Source: Acetatifactor sp. (GTDB taxonomy: Bacteria; Bacillota; Clostridia; Lachnospirales; Lachnospiraceae). From it: DNA of 64,000 bases. This document shows positions 1 through 8,340 of this stretch, in pieces (within the stretch, counting starts at the first letter, position 1; every line of letters begins with the position of its first letter). The stretch covers positions 36,666 to 100,665 of the forward strand of contig JAILLF010000060.1 of assembly GCA_024693365.1 (NCBI GenBank), read 5' to 3'. Position numbers and translations under genes: made by a program. Below the pieces are notes generated by a model. That model made no database searches. It had not been told where the DNA came from and saw nothing but the letters and a program-made list of their open reading frames with translations.

Positions 1-985
1 AAAAACCGTTCTTGCAAAGGATGGTGACGGAGTGAACCCCGCTCCTTGCGGGATATCCGGTTGCAGGGTCAAGCAGGTGATGGTATCTTACGCCGTCCTG
101 CATGAAATACCTTTCATAGTCGCCGGAGGTCGACACGCACCACTGTCCCTTTAAGGATAGGGTTCCCAGGATTTGATCCGGTTGCAGCGGATCCGTCACC
201 CCAACCTTCCATGCCGTTCCGTCCGGCTTTTCTCCATAGGTCAAAATGCTTCCCCCAAGTGAGAACGTTCCTGCCAGATCCCTTCCTTCCAAGAACGCCG
301 CGATCTCATCCAACGCGGCACCCTTTCCAACGCTTCCAAGCTCCAGTATCACGCCTTCCTCCAGGAAAACGCGGCCCTCCTGAAGCCGGATCCTGGAACT
401 GCCACAATGAGAAATTGCTTCTCTTAACTCCTCCTCAGAAGGGAGCGCTCCATTTTCCTCTCCCGCCGCGCGTTCATCCATTTTCCAAAGCACTGTCAGC
501 GCGCCAATCGATACGTCAAATGCCCCTTCCGAATCCACCCGCATTTTCCCGCAGGCATCCAGCAGTCCGGAAAGCTCTTTGGAAATGGCGCTTCCCTGCG
601 CATTCCCTGCGTTTTGGTTGATCTGAAAAAGCTCTGACGTCTCCAGCTTCCGGGACAGCCGTTTTTCCTCAAGATCCCTCACCAGCTTTAGCACGTCCTT
701 CACGCACGCATCCGCCTCTTCGCGGCTCATACCGGCTCCCGGATAAACGGTAACGTTCACGACGGTACCCATGGCCACGTCCGTAAGGCTTACCTTATCC
801 CTTCCATCCTGCCCGTTCCCGTGCATGGCACAGGAGCAACATGGAAATAAAAACAAAGCACAAAAAAGGAGAAGGAAAAACCGTTCAAATGATTTCCCCT
901 TTGCTTTGTTTCCCGCTTCTGTTATACTGTAATTAAAGCGCCTTCGCCCAATGCCCGGCGCCACTTGAAAAGAGGTTTTTTTCAT
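1..985 (-). CDS. apbE: FAD:protein FMN transferase (ApbE family), C-terminus cut by window edge
   Basis: ApbE enzymes transfer FMN from FAD onto threonine of extracytoplasmic flavoproteins. The translated minus strand shows the family landmarks in order: DVAMGTVVNVTVYP, GAFDVSIGALTVLW, LELGSVGKGAALDEIA, FSLGGSILTYG, VSTSGDYERYF and HHLLDPATGYPAR. The N-terminus has a hydrophobic segment (FFLLLFCALFLF) ending in PCC, so a lipoprotein signal is likely. The start is uncertain: the ATG at 985 has an AAAGGGAG-like ribosome site but gives a long pre-hydrophobic stretch and overlaps the first codon of the divergent gene; GTG at 964 is an alternative. The 3' end lies outside the window. The family is clear; the start is not. 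Confidence 0.85.
   Translation of the reverse strand, partial: MKKTSFQVAPGIGRRRFNYSITEAGNKAKGKSFERFFLLLFCALFLFPCCSCAMHGNGQDGRDKVSLTDVAMGTVVNVTVYPGAGMSREEADACVKDVLKLVRDLEEKRLSRKLETSELFQINQNAGNAQGSAISKELSGLLDACGKMRVDSEGAFDVSIGALTVLWKMDERAAGEENGALPSEEELREAISHCGSSRIRLQEGRVFLEEGVILELGSVGKGAALDEIAAFLEGRDLAGTFSLGGSILTYGEKPDGTAWKVGVTDPLQPDQILGTLSLKGQWCVSTSGDYERYFMQDGVRYHHLLDPATGYPARSGVHSVTILCKNGF
901..928 (+). promoter_or_regulatory. Predicted sigma-A promoter for the NusG-II/Gx pair
   Basis: TTGCTT at 901-906 and TATACT at 923-928 are separated by 16 bp and read toward the gene at 984. The boxes lie inside the putative N-terminal coding part of the divergent apbE gene. Confidence 0.55.
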
Positions 986-1397
986 GAACAAGCTCCCTTT
1001 CCACACAAAAAATGCCATAATCCTCTCGGCCCTGATCACCTTACTCTTGCTCGCCTGCCTGTGCAGCATCGCATGGATCGCAGTCCGCGCAAAGAATCAG
1101 TCGCTGGTCGCCGAGATCTATCAAAACGGAACGCTGATCAAGACCATTCCGCTCTATCTGGTGACGGAAAATCAGACCTTCACGGTCACCGGTGAAAATG
1201 GCGCGGAAAACGTCATTGAAGTCAGGCCCGGCAGCATCGCGGTCATCTCAGCGAGCTGTCCCGACAAGGTCTGCGTGCACCAAGGTTTTCGCTCCGACAG
1301 TTTGCTTCCGATTACCTGCCTGCCAAACCACGTTGTCATCAAACTCCGGCCGGCAAAGGATTCGGACGCATCCGGCATCGACGCATTCACTTACTGA
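984..1397 (+). CDS. NusG domain II-containing protein
   Basis: Small protein of 137 residues with one N-terminal membrane segment (about residues 11-34) and an extracytoplasmic NusG domain II. The domain shows CPDKVCVHQG followed by CLPN, the cysteine signature of this family. The ATG follows AGAGG at a good distance. It is 17 bp from the next gene and divergent from apbE. Known members occur next to apbE and Gx transporters, and an EetA-like role in flavin-based electron transfer is an inference, not shown here. Confidence 0.85.
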   Translation: MNKLPFHTKNAIILSALITLLLLACLCSIAWIAVRAKNQSLVAEIYQNGTLIKTIPLYLVTENQTFTVTGENGAENVIEVRPGSIAVISASCPDKVCVHQGFRSDSLLPITCLPNHVVIKLRPAKDSDASGIDAFTY

Positions 1398-1414
1398 TTC
1401 AAAGAGGTAACTTC

Positions 1415-1951
1415 ATGAATGATTCTAGGAAAAACAATGACGGTCTTTCCGTCCAAAGGCTTACCGCCTTATCCCTGCTGACGGCGGCCGCCCTGATGAT
1501 ATATGCCATGGAAAGCATGCTGCCAACCTTGATACCCGTTCCCGGGATCAAGCTCGGCCTTGCAAACGTCGTGACTCTCATCACGTTAAAACGCCTTGGC
1601 GTGCGGGACGCGCTTCTCGTTCTGCTGGCGAGAATTCTGTTGTCCGCCTGCTTTTTCGGGAGTCTCCTAAGTCTCCTTTACAGCCTTAGCGGCGGACTCT
1701 TTTGTCTCTTGATCCTTTGGCTGGTCAACCGGCTGCTCGCCGGACATTACCTGTTCCTTACAAGCATTACGGGCGCAATCGCACATAATCTCGCACAGAT
1801 TACGGTCGCCTTCTTTCTGACGAGTGTTGGCGGCGTTTTCGTCTATCTGCCCTTCTTGATGATCAGCGCATGTCTCACGGGACTTTTTACCGGGCTTTGC
1901 GCCCACTTTACGCTGAAAAACCTGCCCCCTTTTAAGAACGAGCGTTTCTAA
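1415..1951 (+). CDS. Gx transporter family membrane protein (Hpre_diP_synt_I)
   Basis: Integral membrane protein of 178 residues with about five hydrophobic segments. It belongs to the family once annotated as heptaprenyl diphosphate synthase component I; the motifs PGIKLGLANVVTLI and GAIAHNLAQ support this. It follows the NusG-II gene by 17 bp with ribosome site AAAGAGG. The same pair with an ApbE protein resembles, as I recall it, the EetA/EetB/FmnB part of the Listeria extracellular electron transfer locus. The substrate is unknown. Confidence 0.85.
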   Translation: MNDSRKNNDGLSVQRLTALSLLTAAALMIYAMESMLPTLIPVPGIKLGLANVVTLITLKRLGVRDALLVLLARILLSACFFGSLLSLLYSLSGGLFCLLILWLVNRLLAGHYLFLTSITGAIAHNLAQITVAFFLTSVGGVFVYLPFLMISACLTGLFTGLCAHFTLKNLPPFKNERF

Positions 1952-1967
1952 ACAATCTTGTCTTGAA

Positions 1968-1999
1968 AAAAGGCTCCGGCAATCTTACCGGAGCCTTTT
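1968..1999. terminator. Bidirectional intrinsic terminator
   Basis: Stem AGGCTCCGG (1971-1979) pairs with CCGGAGCCT (1988-1996). It is flanked by an A-run on the left and a T-run on the right, so it can serve both the Gx gene (plus) and folBK (minus). Confidence 0.9.
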
Positions 2000-2007
2000 A
2001 TGCATTT

Positions 2008-2835
2008 CTAAAGTATTTCTCTTTTCCTAAGATCCTCCAGCATTTGCGTGACCGTCCTTCCCAAAATGGGATGTCTGTAATTGGGTGCGATCTCGCATAA
2101 GGGCTCCAAAACAAATTCCCGGTTCTCCAGATCCACGTGCGGAATAATCAGGTCATCATCTTCGTACGTCACCTTGTCATAAAACAAAATATCCATGTCC
2201 AAGGTTCTTGGTCCCCAATAGATCTCTCTCTTGCGATCAGCTTTTTTCTCGATCTGATGCAGGAGTTCCAAAAGTTCCAGGGGCGAAAGCGTCGTCTCCA
2301 ATCCGACCGCCGCATTCAGGAAATCCTCCTGCTCCACGCCGCCATACGGCTCTGTCTCCAAAAACGAACTTACCTTAACGCTTCGAATGGCCTTCTCTTC
2401 CTCCAAGGCTTCAATTGCGTCCTCAAGATACGCCTCCCGGTCTCCCATGTTGGATCCAATGGAAAGATAAACCTGATGCCATCCCCTGCGGATCTTGACG
2501 GACACGCTCTCAAAAGGAAGCCCTATGGGTGCTTCAGGCTTGCGGATTTCAAGGCTCACTTCCCTTAGCAAGGAATAATCACTTAATAGGCGCAGCGAAA
2601 TATCTTCTGCCACCGTCTCCAAGAGATCATATTTATTCTCCTTCATCCATTCCGTGATCTTGTGACAAACTGCGCCATAGTCCACGGAGATAGATAGCTC
2701 ATCTGAGATTCCCGCGGGTCTTAAGTCCAAGAACAAAACGGCATTGACGTAAAACCTTTGTCCCTTTTCCTTCTCCTCGGGATAGACGCCGTGATAAGCG
2801 TAAACCTCCAGATTGTCGATCCTGATCTCGTCCAT
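2008..2835 (-). CDS. folBK: Bifunctional dihydroneopterin aldolase / HPPK
   Basis: Fusion of two consecutive folate enzymes in about 275 residues. Residues 1-115 are dihydroneopterin aldolase (IRIDNLEVYAYHGVYPEEK, VDYGAV). Residues 120-275 are 6-hydroxymethyl-7,8-dihydropterin pyrophosphokinase (SIGSNMGDRE, WGPRTLDMDILFYD). The start ATG overlaps the folP stop in TGATG and is preceded by AAAGGAG inside folP, so it is translationally coupled. It is the last gene of the folate operon. Confidence 0.95.
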   Translation of the reverse strand: MDEIRIDNLEVYAYHGVYPEEKEKGQRFYVNAVLFLDLRPAGISDELSISVDYGAVCHKITEWMKENKYDLLETVAEDISLRLLSDYSLLREVSLEIRKPEAPIGLPFESVSVKIRRGWHQVYLSIGSNMGDREAYLEDAIEALEEEKAIRSVKVSSFLETEPYGGVEQEDFLNAAVGLETTLSPLELLELLHQIEKKADRKREIYWGPRTLDMDILFYDKVTYEDDDLIIPHVDLENREFVLEPLCEIAPNYRHPILGRTVTQMLEDLRKREIL

Positions 2836-3650
2836 CAAAGGATGCTCCTTTCACGAATGGCCTCGGCCATTTTGATCGCCCGGACGCTTTTCTCCACGTC
2901 ATGCACGCGGACAAAGGAAATGCCTTTCATCACGGCCAGCACGGTGGTGACCAGGGTTCCTTCCTCTCTCTGGTCTGCCGGCAAATCCAGCGTCAACCCG
3001 ATCACGGATTTCCGGCTTGTCCCCAAAAGGACCGGAAGCCCAAACACCTTAAAGTCTTCCAGCCTCGCCAACACGTCCAAATTCTGTTCGTAGGTCTTCC
3101 CGAAGCCAACGCCCGGATCAATTATGATCTTCTCCCTGGGAATTCCCGCTTCCTTTGCAAGGCGCAGGCAATCCTCCAAATCCTTCAGCACGTCCGGCAT
3201 AAAGTCATGATAATTTGTCTCCGCGCGATTATGCATCAGACAACAGGCCGCGCCGCCGTTTGCGATCACGTCCGCCATGCGCCTGTCAGCCTTTAATCCC
3301 CAAATGTCATTGATCAGATCTGCACCGGCAGCGATTCCCTCCATTGCGACGTTTGCCTTGTAGGTATCCAGGGAAACCGGAACGTCAAAGCGCTCCTTTA
3401 CGGCACGGATTACGGGAAGTACCCGCTCCATTTCCTCCTCCGGGGAGATCCTTTGATATCCGGGTCTGGTGGACTCTCCGCCAACGTCAAGCACGTCCAT
3501 GCCCTGCGAGAGCATGGTCTCAACGTGCTTCAGCGCGCCATCCACGCCCTTCCATTTTCCACCGTCAGAAAAGGAGTCCGGCGTTACGTTCAATATGCCA
3601 AACACGTAGGTATGATTCTTTACGTCAAAATCCCGGTTGCCAATTTGCAT
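2835..3650 (-). CDS. folP: Dihydropteroate synthase
   Basis: Condenses 6-hydroxymethyl-dihydropterin diphosphate with p-aminobenzoate. The 271-residue protein has the two family signatures GILNVTPDSFSDGG near residue 18 and DVGGESTRPG near residue 55, and IIDPGVGFGKT further on. Length is typical. It lies between the HD protein and folBK in the folate operon and overlaps folBK by one base. Confidence 0.97.
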   Translation of the reverse strand: MQIGNRDFDVKNHTYVFGILNVTPDSFSDGGKWKGVDGALKHVETMLSQGMDVLDVGGESTRPGYQRISPEEEMERVLPVIRAVKERFDVPVSLDTYKANVAMEGIAAGADLINDIWGLKADRRMADVIANGGAACCLMHNRAETNYHDFMPDVLKDLEDCLRLAKEAGIPREKIIIDPGVGFGKTYEQNLDVLARLEDFKVFGLPVLLGTSRKSVIGLTLDLPADQREEGTLVTTVLAVMKGISFVRVHDVEKSVRAIKMAEAIRERSIL

Positions 3651-3663
3651 ACTCTTACTCCCG

Positions 3664-4146
3664 TTAGTAAATTACGTGATTATTTTTCTTTTCCGCCGGC
3701 CAGTTACATTCCTTCGACGTTTTGCAGATAAAACAGGGTCTGCTGGCCTTGTCTGCACGATAGATCACGCCGCGCAGGTTCTTGTCATTCTTTACCGCCG
3801 GATCGCGATGACTTAAGATGGCTCTCTTGATCCGGAAAATCTCTTCCTCCGAAAAGCCGCAGTCAGCAAGGATCTTTGGAGCAATCTCGCCTCCGGCGAT
3901 CTCATGGGCAATGCCTTCCGCATACTGCCTGCCCTTTCCTATGTCATGGAGCAAAGCCGTCGCATAGATCAGCTCCTGATCCAGGCCGATTCCTTCCTCC
4001 AGATTGATGATCCAGGCAATCCTTGCCACGTCCATCAAATGCTCTAAGTCATGATTGCAAAAGCATCTTGTGCGCTCTGCCTCGATGATGATGCCCAGTT
4101 GCCGTTTGAACTCTTCATGTTGCAAAATATCGTCAATTCGTTTCAT
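3664..4146 (-). CDS. HD domain phosphohydrolase in folate operon
   Basis: About 160 residues. It has the HD-domain metal ligands in HDLEHLMDVARIAW and LLHDIGKGRQYAEGIAHEIAG, and a later SHRDP. The C-terminus carries RADKASRPCFICKTSKEC, a cysteine cluster that could bind metal. The ATG at 4146 is preceded by GGGAGG. It sits 33 bp after folE and 13 bp before folP. A pterin- or nucleotide-phosphate hydrolase for the step between FolE and FolB is a reasonable inference because no other enzyme for that step is seen; the substrate is not known. Confidence 0.85.
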   Translation of the reverse strand: MKRIDDILQHEEFKRQLGIIIEAERTRCFCNHDLEHLMDVARIAWIINLEEGIGLDQELIYATALLHDIGKGRQYAEGIAHEIAGGEIAPKILADCGFSEEEIFRIKRAILSHRDPAVKNDKNLRGVIYRADKASRPCFICKTSKECNWPAEKKNNHVIY

Positions 4147-4179
4147 ATGGTATCCTCCCTTTCCCACGGAAAACAACGA

Positions 4180-4737
4180 CTATTTCCCCAACATCTGAAA
4201 AAATCTGTTCTGCAATGCATCATTCTCTTGAAAAATGCCTCTTGTGGCAATTGTCACGGTTTTGCTTCCCGGCTTCTTGATCCCCCGGGCGGTCATGCAG
4301 GTATGCTCAGCCTCAATCACTACCATCGCGCCCTTAGGCGACAGGTATTCCATCAAGGCATCCGCGATTTGACCCGTCATCTGTTCCTGGATCTGCAGTC
4401 TTCTTGCGAAAACCTCCACGGTTCTCGCCAATTTGCTCAATCCGACTACTTTTCCGTCTGGCACGTATGCCACGTGCGCCTTTCCGTAAAATGGCATCAG
4501 ATGGTGCTCACAAGTGGAGTAAAAGGTAATGTCCTTCTCCAGTACCATCTCGCCGTTTTCCACGGGGAATACCCTGGAAAGCGGTTCCTCCGCGGTCTGC
4601 TCCATTCCCGCGGCAAGCTCCTGCCACATTCTGGCCACCCTGTCCGGCGTGTCCTTCAGTCCTGCCCTGCCCGGATCCTCTCCGATCCCCTCCAGCAAAA
4701 GCCGGACTGCCTCTTTTATCTTTTCCTGATCCACCAT
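4180..4737 (-). CDS. folE: GTP cyclohydrolase I
   Basis: First enzyme of pterin synthesis, converting GTP to dihydroneopterin triphosphate. The protein is about 185 residues, with [13 protein letters not shown], the zinc motif [18 protein letters not shown] and [12 protein letters not shown]. The ATG at 4737 follows AGAGAGG and is preferred over an upstream GTG. It lies 24 bp after folC. Confidence 0.97.
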   Translation of the reverse strand: MVDQEKIKEAVRLLLEGIGEDPGRAGLKDTPDRVARMWQELAAGMEQTAEEPLSRVFPVENGEMVLEKDITFYSTCEHHLMPFYGKAHVAYVPDGKVVGLSKLARTVEVFARRLQIQEQMTGQIADALMEYLSPKGAMVVIEAEHTCMTARGIKKPGSKTVTIATRGIFQENDALQNRFFQMLGK

Positions 4738-4761
4738 TTCTTTATCCTCTCTTGTTCCCAC

Positions 4762-6057
4762 TCAGGTTTTCCCCGTTTGATACCCCTTCACGTCCATTAG
4801 TTTCCCCAAATAGGACAGCGAGCCAAAGGCCAGGATCACGTCATCCTTCCCTGCAAGGAGCTCCGCCATTTCCACGGCTTCCTCAACGCTCCCCGCCACC
4901 GTCACCGCCGGATGTACCTCCGCAATCTTTTGGGCGAGTTCCAATGCCGGCAAGGCTCTGGGATTCTCAGGCGGCGTGATCGTAATGATCTGATCGGCAT
5001 AGGAATGCGTAAGCTCTATGATCCTGCCATAATCTTTGTCTCTTAATACCCCCATTATATAAATAATTCTGCGATTTGTAAAATAAAATTCAATGGATTT
5101 GGCAAGTTTTTCCGCCGCATCCTCATTGTGCGCCCCATCCACGAGAAAAAGCGGTCTTTTTTGAATCACCGTGAGCCTTCCCGGCCACTGCGTTTCCGCC
5201 AGTCCCTCGCGGACCGCCGACTCACTGATCTGATAGCCAAGCCTTGCAATTTCACCGCAGGCATCGATTGCCAAAATGGCGTTCGTGATCTGGAACTGAC
5301 CTGCCAGCCGGATTTCCAGTTTCCCGTAGTTTCGATAACAAAAGCTTTGCTTTTCGATGCCGTAGCGGATCTTTGCCGCCTCGCTTGCCTTCGAGACAAC
5401 CATCTTCGCCCCGGCCTCGTCTGCCTTCTTTCGAATCACTTCCAATACTTCTGGCTTTTGATCCATGCAGACGACCGTCGAGCCCGGTTTGATGATCCCT
5501 GCCTTTTGCGCCGCGATCTCTTCCAAGCTTTTCCCAAGGAATTTCATATGATCCATGCCTATGGATGCGATGACTTCAACCAGCGTTCCCTCGATCAGAT
5601 TGGTCGCGTCCAAAAGGCCGCCCATGCCAACCTCCAGCACGCCAAAATCACATTTTTTCTCACGAAAGTAACAAAACCCCAAGGCCGTTTCCACCTCAAA
5701 AGGCGTCGGCTGCGGTAACCCGTCGGCCACCATCCCGTCGCAAGCTTCCTTCACGCGCTCAATCCAATCCGCAAGACTCTTTTGCGAGATCATCCTGCCA
5801 TTTACCTGAATCCGCTCCCGGTACTCCCGGATTGTAGGGGAAACATATCTTCCGACAAGGTAGCCCGCTTTTGTGAGGATATTGGAGATAAAGGCAACCG
5901 TGGATCCCTTTCCGTTGGTTCCCGCCACGTGGATCCATTTAACGCATTTCTGCGGGTCTCCCAGCCTTCTGCAGAGCTCCCTGATGGATCCAAGTCCCGG
6001 CACGATCCCGCGCCCCGTGATCTCCTCGATATATTCCAGTGCCTGTCTGTAATTCAT
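4762..6057 (-). CDS. folC: Folylpolyglutamate synthase / dihydrofolate synthase
   Basis: Adds glutamate to dihydropteroate and folates. About 431 residues, with the P-loop HVAGTNGKGSTVAFI near residue 45, GMDHMKFLG and LVDGAHNEDAAEKLA. The ATG at 6057 follows GGAGG at nine bases; the GTG at 6066 overlaps that ribosome site and is less likely. It is the first gene of the minus-strand folate operon. Confidence 0.95.
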   Translation of the reverse strand: MNYRQALEYIEEITGRGIVPGLGSIRELCRRLGDPQKCVKWIHVAGTNGKGSTVAFISNILTKAGYLVGRYVSPTIREYRERIQVNGRMISQKSLADWIERVKEACDGMVADGLPQPTPFEVETALGFCYFREKKCDFGVLEVGMGGLLDATNLIEGTLVEVIASIGMDHMKFLGKSLEEIAAQKAGIIKPGSTVVCMDQKPEVLEVIRKKADEAGAKMVVSKASEAAKIRYGIEKQSFCYRNYGKLEIRLAGQFQITNAILAIDACGEIARLGYQISESAVREGLAETQWPGRLTVIQKRPLFLVDGAHNEDAAEKLAKSIEFYFTNRRIIYIMGVLRDKDYGRIIELTHSYADQIITITPPENPRALPALELAQKIAEVHPAVTVAGSVEEAVEMAELLAGKDDVILAFGSLSYLGKLMDVKGYQTGKT

Positions 6058-6121
6058 GGAAAACACCCTCCAAACTAGTTAAAAACCTTCCGACTGCACT
6101 TGCACGGCAAAATAAATGAAA

Positions 6122-6146
6122 GGGAAACGCCAAAAAGACGTTTCCC
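6122..6146 (-). terminator. Intrinsic terminator of the PH-domain gene
   Basis: GGGAAACG (6122-6129) pairs with CGTTTCCC (6139-6146). On the minus strand it is followed by TTTCATTT, just after the stop at 6153. Confidence 0.75.
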
Positions 6147-6152
6147 ATTTTC

Positions 6153-6563
6153 TTAGCCCATTATGTCATCAACGTCAGCAAGCTCCCCGGAACCAATGTC
6201 AAGCATGTTCACGGTTCTTCTCTTCAGTCTCGCTTCCTCCGAGGTCTTCAGAATGTAATTCTTGATCTCCTTGGAGTTCTTAATGTGGAGCAGCACAAGC
6301 TTTGGATGCGTTGTGTCACCGGTAAAGCAGACAACGGTACCAAGCCCGAAGATGCGCTCAAACAGCGTGGCTTCGTGCTGTACGTCCTGAATCTTATACA
6401 TGTAACAGTCGTTTTCGATGACCTTTAACAAACCTGACCTGATCGTCAGCACGTCATCTTCAACGATATATTTGGTAAAGGTAAAAGGTAATGCAAAGAA
6501 GACCCATCTTTTTCTTTCTACGTATCCCACGTTAATCCCCTGCCTTTCCTTGATCCATTTCAT
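6153..6563 (-). CDS. PH domain-containing protein (YdbT/bPH2-like)
   Basis: 136-residue cytoplasmic protein without membrane segments. The pattern TFTKYIVEDDVLTIRSGLL followed by the strand DCYMYKIQDVQHEATLFERI and GLGTVVCF resembles bacterial PH domains of the YdbS/YdbT type. No catalytic residues are expected. It is transcribed alone between the nitroreductase promoter and the folate operon. Function unknown. Confidence 0.65.
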   Translation of the reverse strand: MKWIKERQGINVGYVERKRWVFFALPFTFTKYIVEDDVLTIRSGLLKVIENDCYMYKIQDVQHEATLFERIFGLGTVVCFTGDTTHPKLVLLHIKNSKEIKNYILKTSEEARLKRRTVNMLDIGSGELADVDDIMG

Positions 6564-6621
6564 GGCTCAATCTCATTTGAAATCCGGTTGCAAACCTTCG
6601 CAAAGGTTTCCTTTGTATCTT

Positions 6622-6650
6622 ATTATACAAAATCTAACGCGGAAGCACAA
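6622..6650 (-). promoter_or_regulatory. Predicted sigma-A promoter of the PH-domain gene
   Basis: On the minus strand TTGTGC (6650-6645) and a consensus TATAAT (6627-6622) are 17 bp apart. The leader then contains AAACCTTT-GCG-AAGGTTT, a small hairpin. Confidence 0.7.
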
Positions 6651-6709
6651 GCTTTTTTTCCATTACGTTTCCTCCTCCAAAATTTCTTTTTCAAAACCAG
6701 AAAAAGACA

Positions 6710-6738
6710 TTGCGAAAGCCCCCCAAAAATGATATGAT
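6710..6738 (+). promoter_or_regulatory. Predicted sigma-A promoter of the nitroreductase gene
   Basis: TTGCGA (6710-6715) and TATGAT (6733-6738) are 17 bp apart, followed by AAGGAGG and the ATG at 6773. Confidence 0.7.
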
Positions 6739-6772
6739 GTCATAAGAGTGATGCAAAAAAGGAGGAACCGTC

Positions 6773-7312
6773 ATGACAGCTAAGGAATGTATTGTTGGAC
6801 GCAGAAGCATTCGTCAGTTTACGGATCAGCCCGTACCCCATGAGCTTTTGGAGGAGATCGTTTCCACCGCCTCCTACGCTCCGAGTTGGAAGAACACCCA
6901 GATCACCCGTTATACCGCAGTGGAAGGCGAAAGGAAGGAGAAGCTCTCCAAGCTCACCTCCATTTTCCCCGGCAACTCTTCCCGTATGGAAAGTGCCCCC
7001 ATGGTTGTAGCGGTAAGCGTTGTGAAAGGCCGTTGCGGATATGAGCGGGACGGCTCCTTCTCCACCATAAAGGGCGACGGCTGGCAGATGTTCGACGCAG
7101 GCATTGCCAGCGAAGCATTTTGTCTGGCAGCATATGAAAAGGGTCTCGGCACCGTGATCCTTGGACTCTTTGACGTGGCGGAAGCAGCCGCTTTGTTAGA
7201 GATTCCCGAAACCCAGGAACTCGTTGCACTGATCTGCATTGGATTTCCCGCTGAAAATCCCGATGCTCCCAAGCGCAAGACCGTTGCTGATTTATTAACC
7301 TATAAAAACTGA
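6773..7312 (+). CDS. Nitroreductase family FMN oxidoreductase
   Basis: 179-residue flavoprotein of the nitroreductase fold. The N-terminal GRRSIRQFTDQPVP and ASYAPSWKNTQ bind FMN phosphate and ring in this family; GLGTVILGLFD and LICIGFPAE close the fold. It is expected to be a cytoplasmic homodimer using NAD(P)H; the substrate cannot be read from sequence. Ribosome site AAGGAGG is strong. A terminator stem follows at 7321. Confidence 0.9.
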   Translation: MTAKECIVGRRSIRQFTDQPVPHELLEEIVSTASYAPSWKNTQITRYTAVEGERKEKLSKLTSIFPGNSSRMESAPMVVAVSVVKGRCGYERDGSFSTIKGDGWQMFDAGIASEAFCLAAYEKGLGTVILGLFDVAEAAALLEIPETQELVALICIGFPAENPDAPKRKTVADLLTYKN

Positions 7313-7320
7313 TCAATGAG

Positions 7321-7351
7321 GGTCGAAGATTTTTATCTTCGGCCTTTTCTT
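7321..7351 (+). terminator. Intrinsic terminator or attenuator before pyrB
   Basis: GGTCGAAGAT (7321-7330), loop TTTT, ATCTTCGGCC (7335-7344), then TTTTCTT. The pyrB ribosome site AGGAGG follows at once. With no room for a promoter between stem and gene, it may act as an attenuator or pyrB may be transcribed from inside the nitroreductase gene. Confidence 0.75.
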
Positions 7352-7365
7352 AGGAGGACAATCTA

Positions 7366-8280
7366 ATGAGACACTTAATGAATCCCCTCGATTTTTCCGT
7401 GGAGGAATTGGACAGGCTCTTTGACCTGGCCAACAAAATTGAAAAGAATCCTGCGGAATATGCCCACGTATGCGACGGAAAGATCCTGGCCACCTGCTTC
7501 TACGAGCCCAGCACCAGAACGCGCCTTAGCTTTGAATCCGCAATGACAAAGCTTGGCGGCAGGGTGATCGGCTTTGCCGATGCCAACTCCTCTTCCGCTG
7601 CCAAGGGTGAAAGCGTATCTGACACCATCCGGGTCATCTCCTGCTACGCAGACATTTGTGCCATGCGTCATCCCAAGGAAGGCGCGCCCATGGTAGCCAG
7701 TGAGAAATCCCGCATTCCCGTGATCAATGCCGGTGACGGCGGTCACTATCATCCGACGCAGACGCTGACCGACCTCTTGACCATCCGGAGTCTCAAAGGT
7801 CATCTGGACGGCTTTACCATCGGTCTTTGCGGCGACTTAAAGTTCGGCCGTACCGTGCATTCCCTGATCAATGCGCTGGTTCGCTATCCCGGAACCAAAT
7901 TCATCTTCATCTCTCCCGAAGAACTCAAGGTTCCGGATTACATCACGGAGATGCTCCGCGAGAAGAACGTACCCTACGAAGAAGTGATCCGCTTGGAGAA
8001 CGTCATGCCCCAGCTCGACATGCTCTACATGACCAGGGTGCAGAAGGAACGTTTCTTTAACGAAGAGGATTACGTAAGATTAAAGGACTTCTACGTACTT
8101 GATACTGCAAAGATGGAACTCGCCAGGGAGGACATGCTGGTACTTCATCCCCTTCCCAGGGTAAACGAGATCTCCGTGGAGGTCGACGACGATCCAAGAG
8201 CGGCATACTTCCGCCAGGCCCAGTACGGCGTCTACGTCCGCATGGCCCTGATCATGACTCTCTTAGGGCTGGCTTCATAA
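7366..8280 (+). CDS. pyrB: Aspartate carbamoyltransferase catalytic subunit
   Basis: Catalyses carbamoyl phosphate plus aspartate to carbamoylaspartate in pyrimidine synthesis. 304 residues, with the carbamoyl phosphate loop [13 protein letters not shown] near residue 50, [12 protein letters not shown] in the middle and [11 protein letters not shown] near residue 262. The start follows AGGAGG. pyrI follows 60 bp downstream, so the enzyme should be the E. coli-like allosteric dodecamer. Confidence 0.98.
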   Translation: MRHLMNPLDFSVEELDRLFDLANKIEKNPAEYAHVCDGKILATCFYEPSTRTRLSFESAMTKLGGRVIGFADANSSSAAKGESVSDTIRVISCYADICAMRHPKEGAPMVASEKSRIPVINAGDGGHYHPTQTLTDLLTIRSLKGHLDGFTIGLCGDLKFGRTVHSLINALVRYPGTKFIFISPEELKVPDYITEMLREKNVPYEEVIRLENVMPQLDMLYMTRVQKERFFNEEDYVRLKDFYVLDTAKMELAREDMLVLHPLPRVNEISVEVDDDPRAAYFRQAQYGVYVRMALIMTLLGLAS

Positions 8281-8340
8281 GATCTGCCCGTCGTCCCGGC
8301 TGCGATGCCACGCCAAACCAATTGAGGAGGAAGAACTGAA

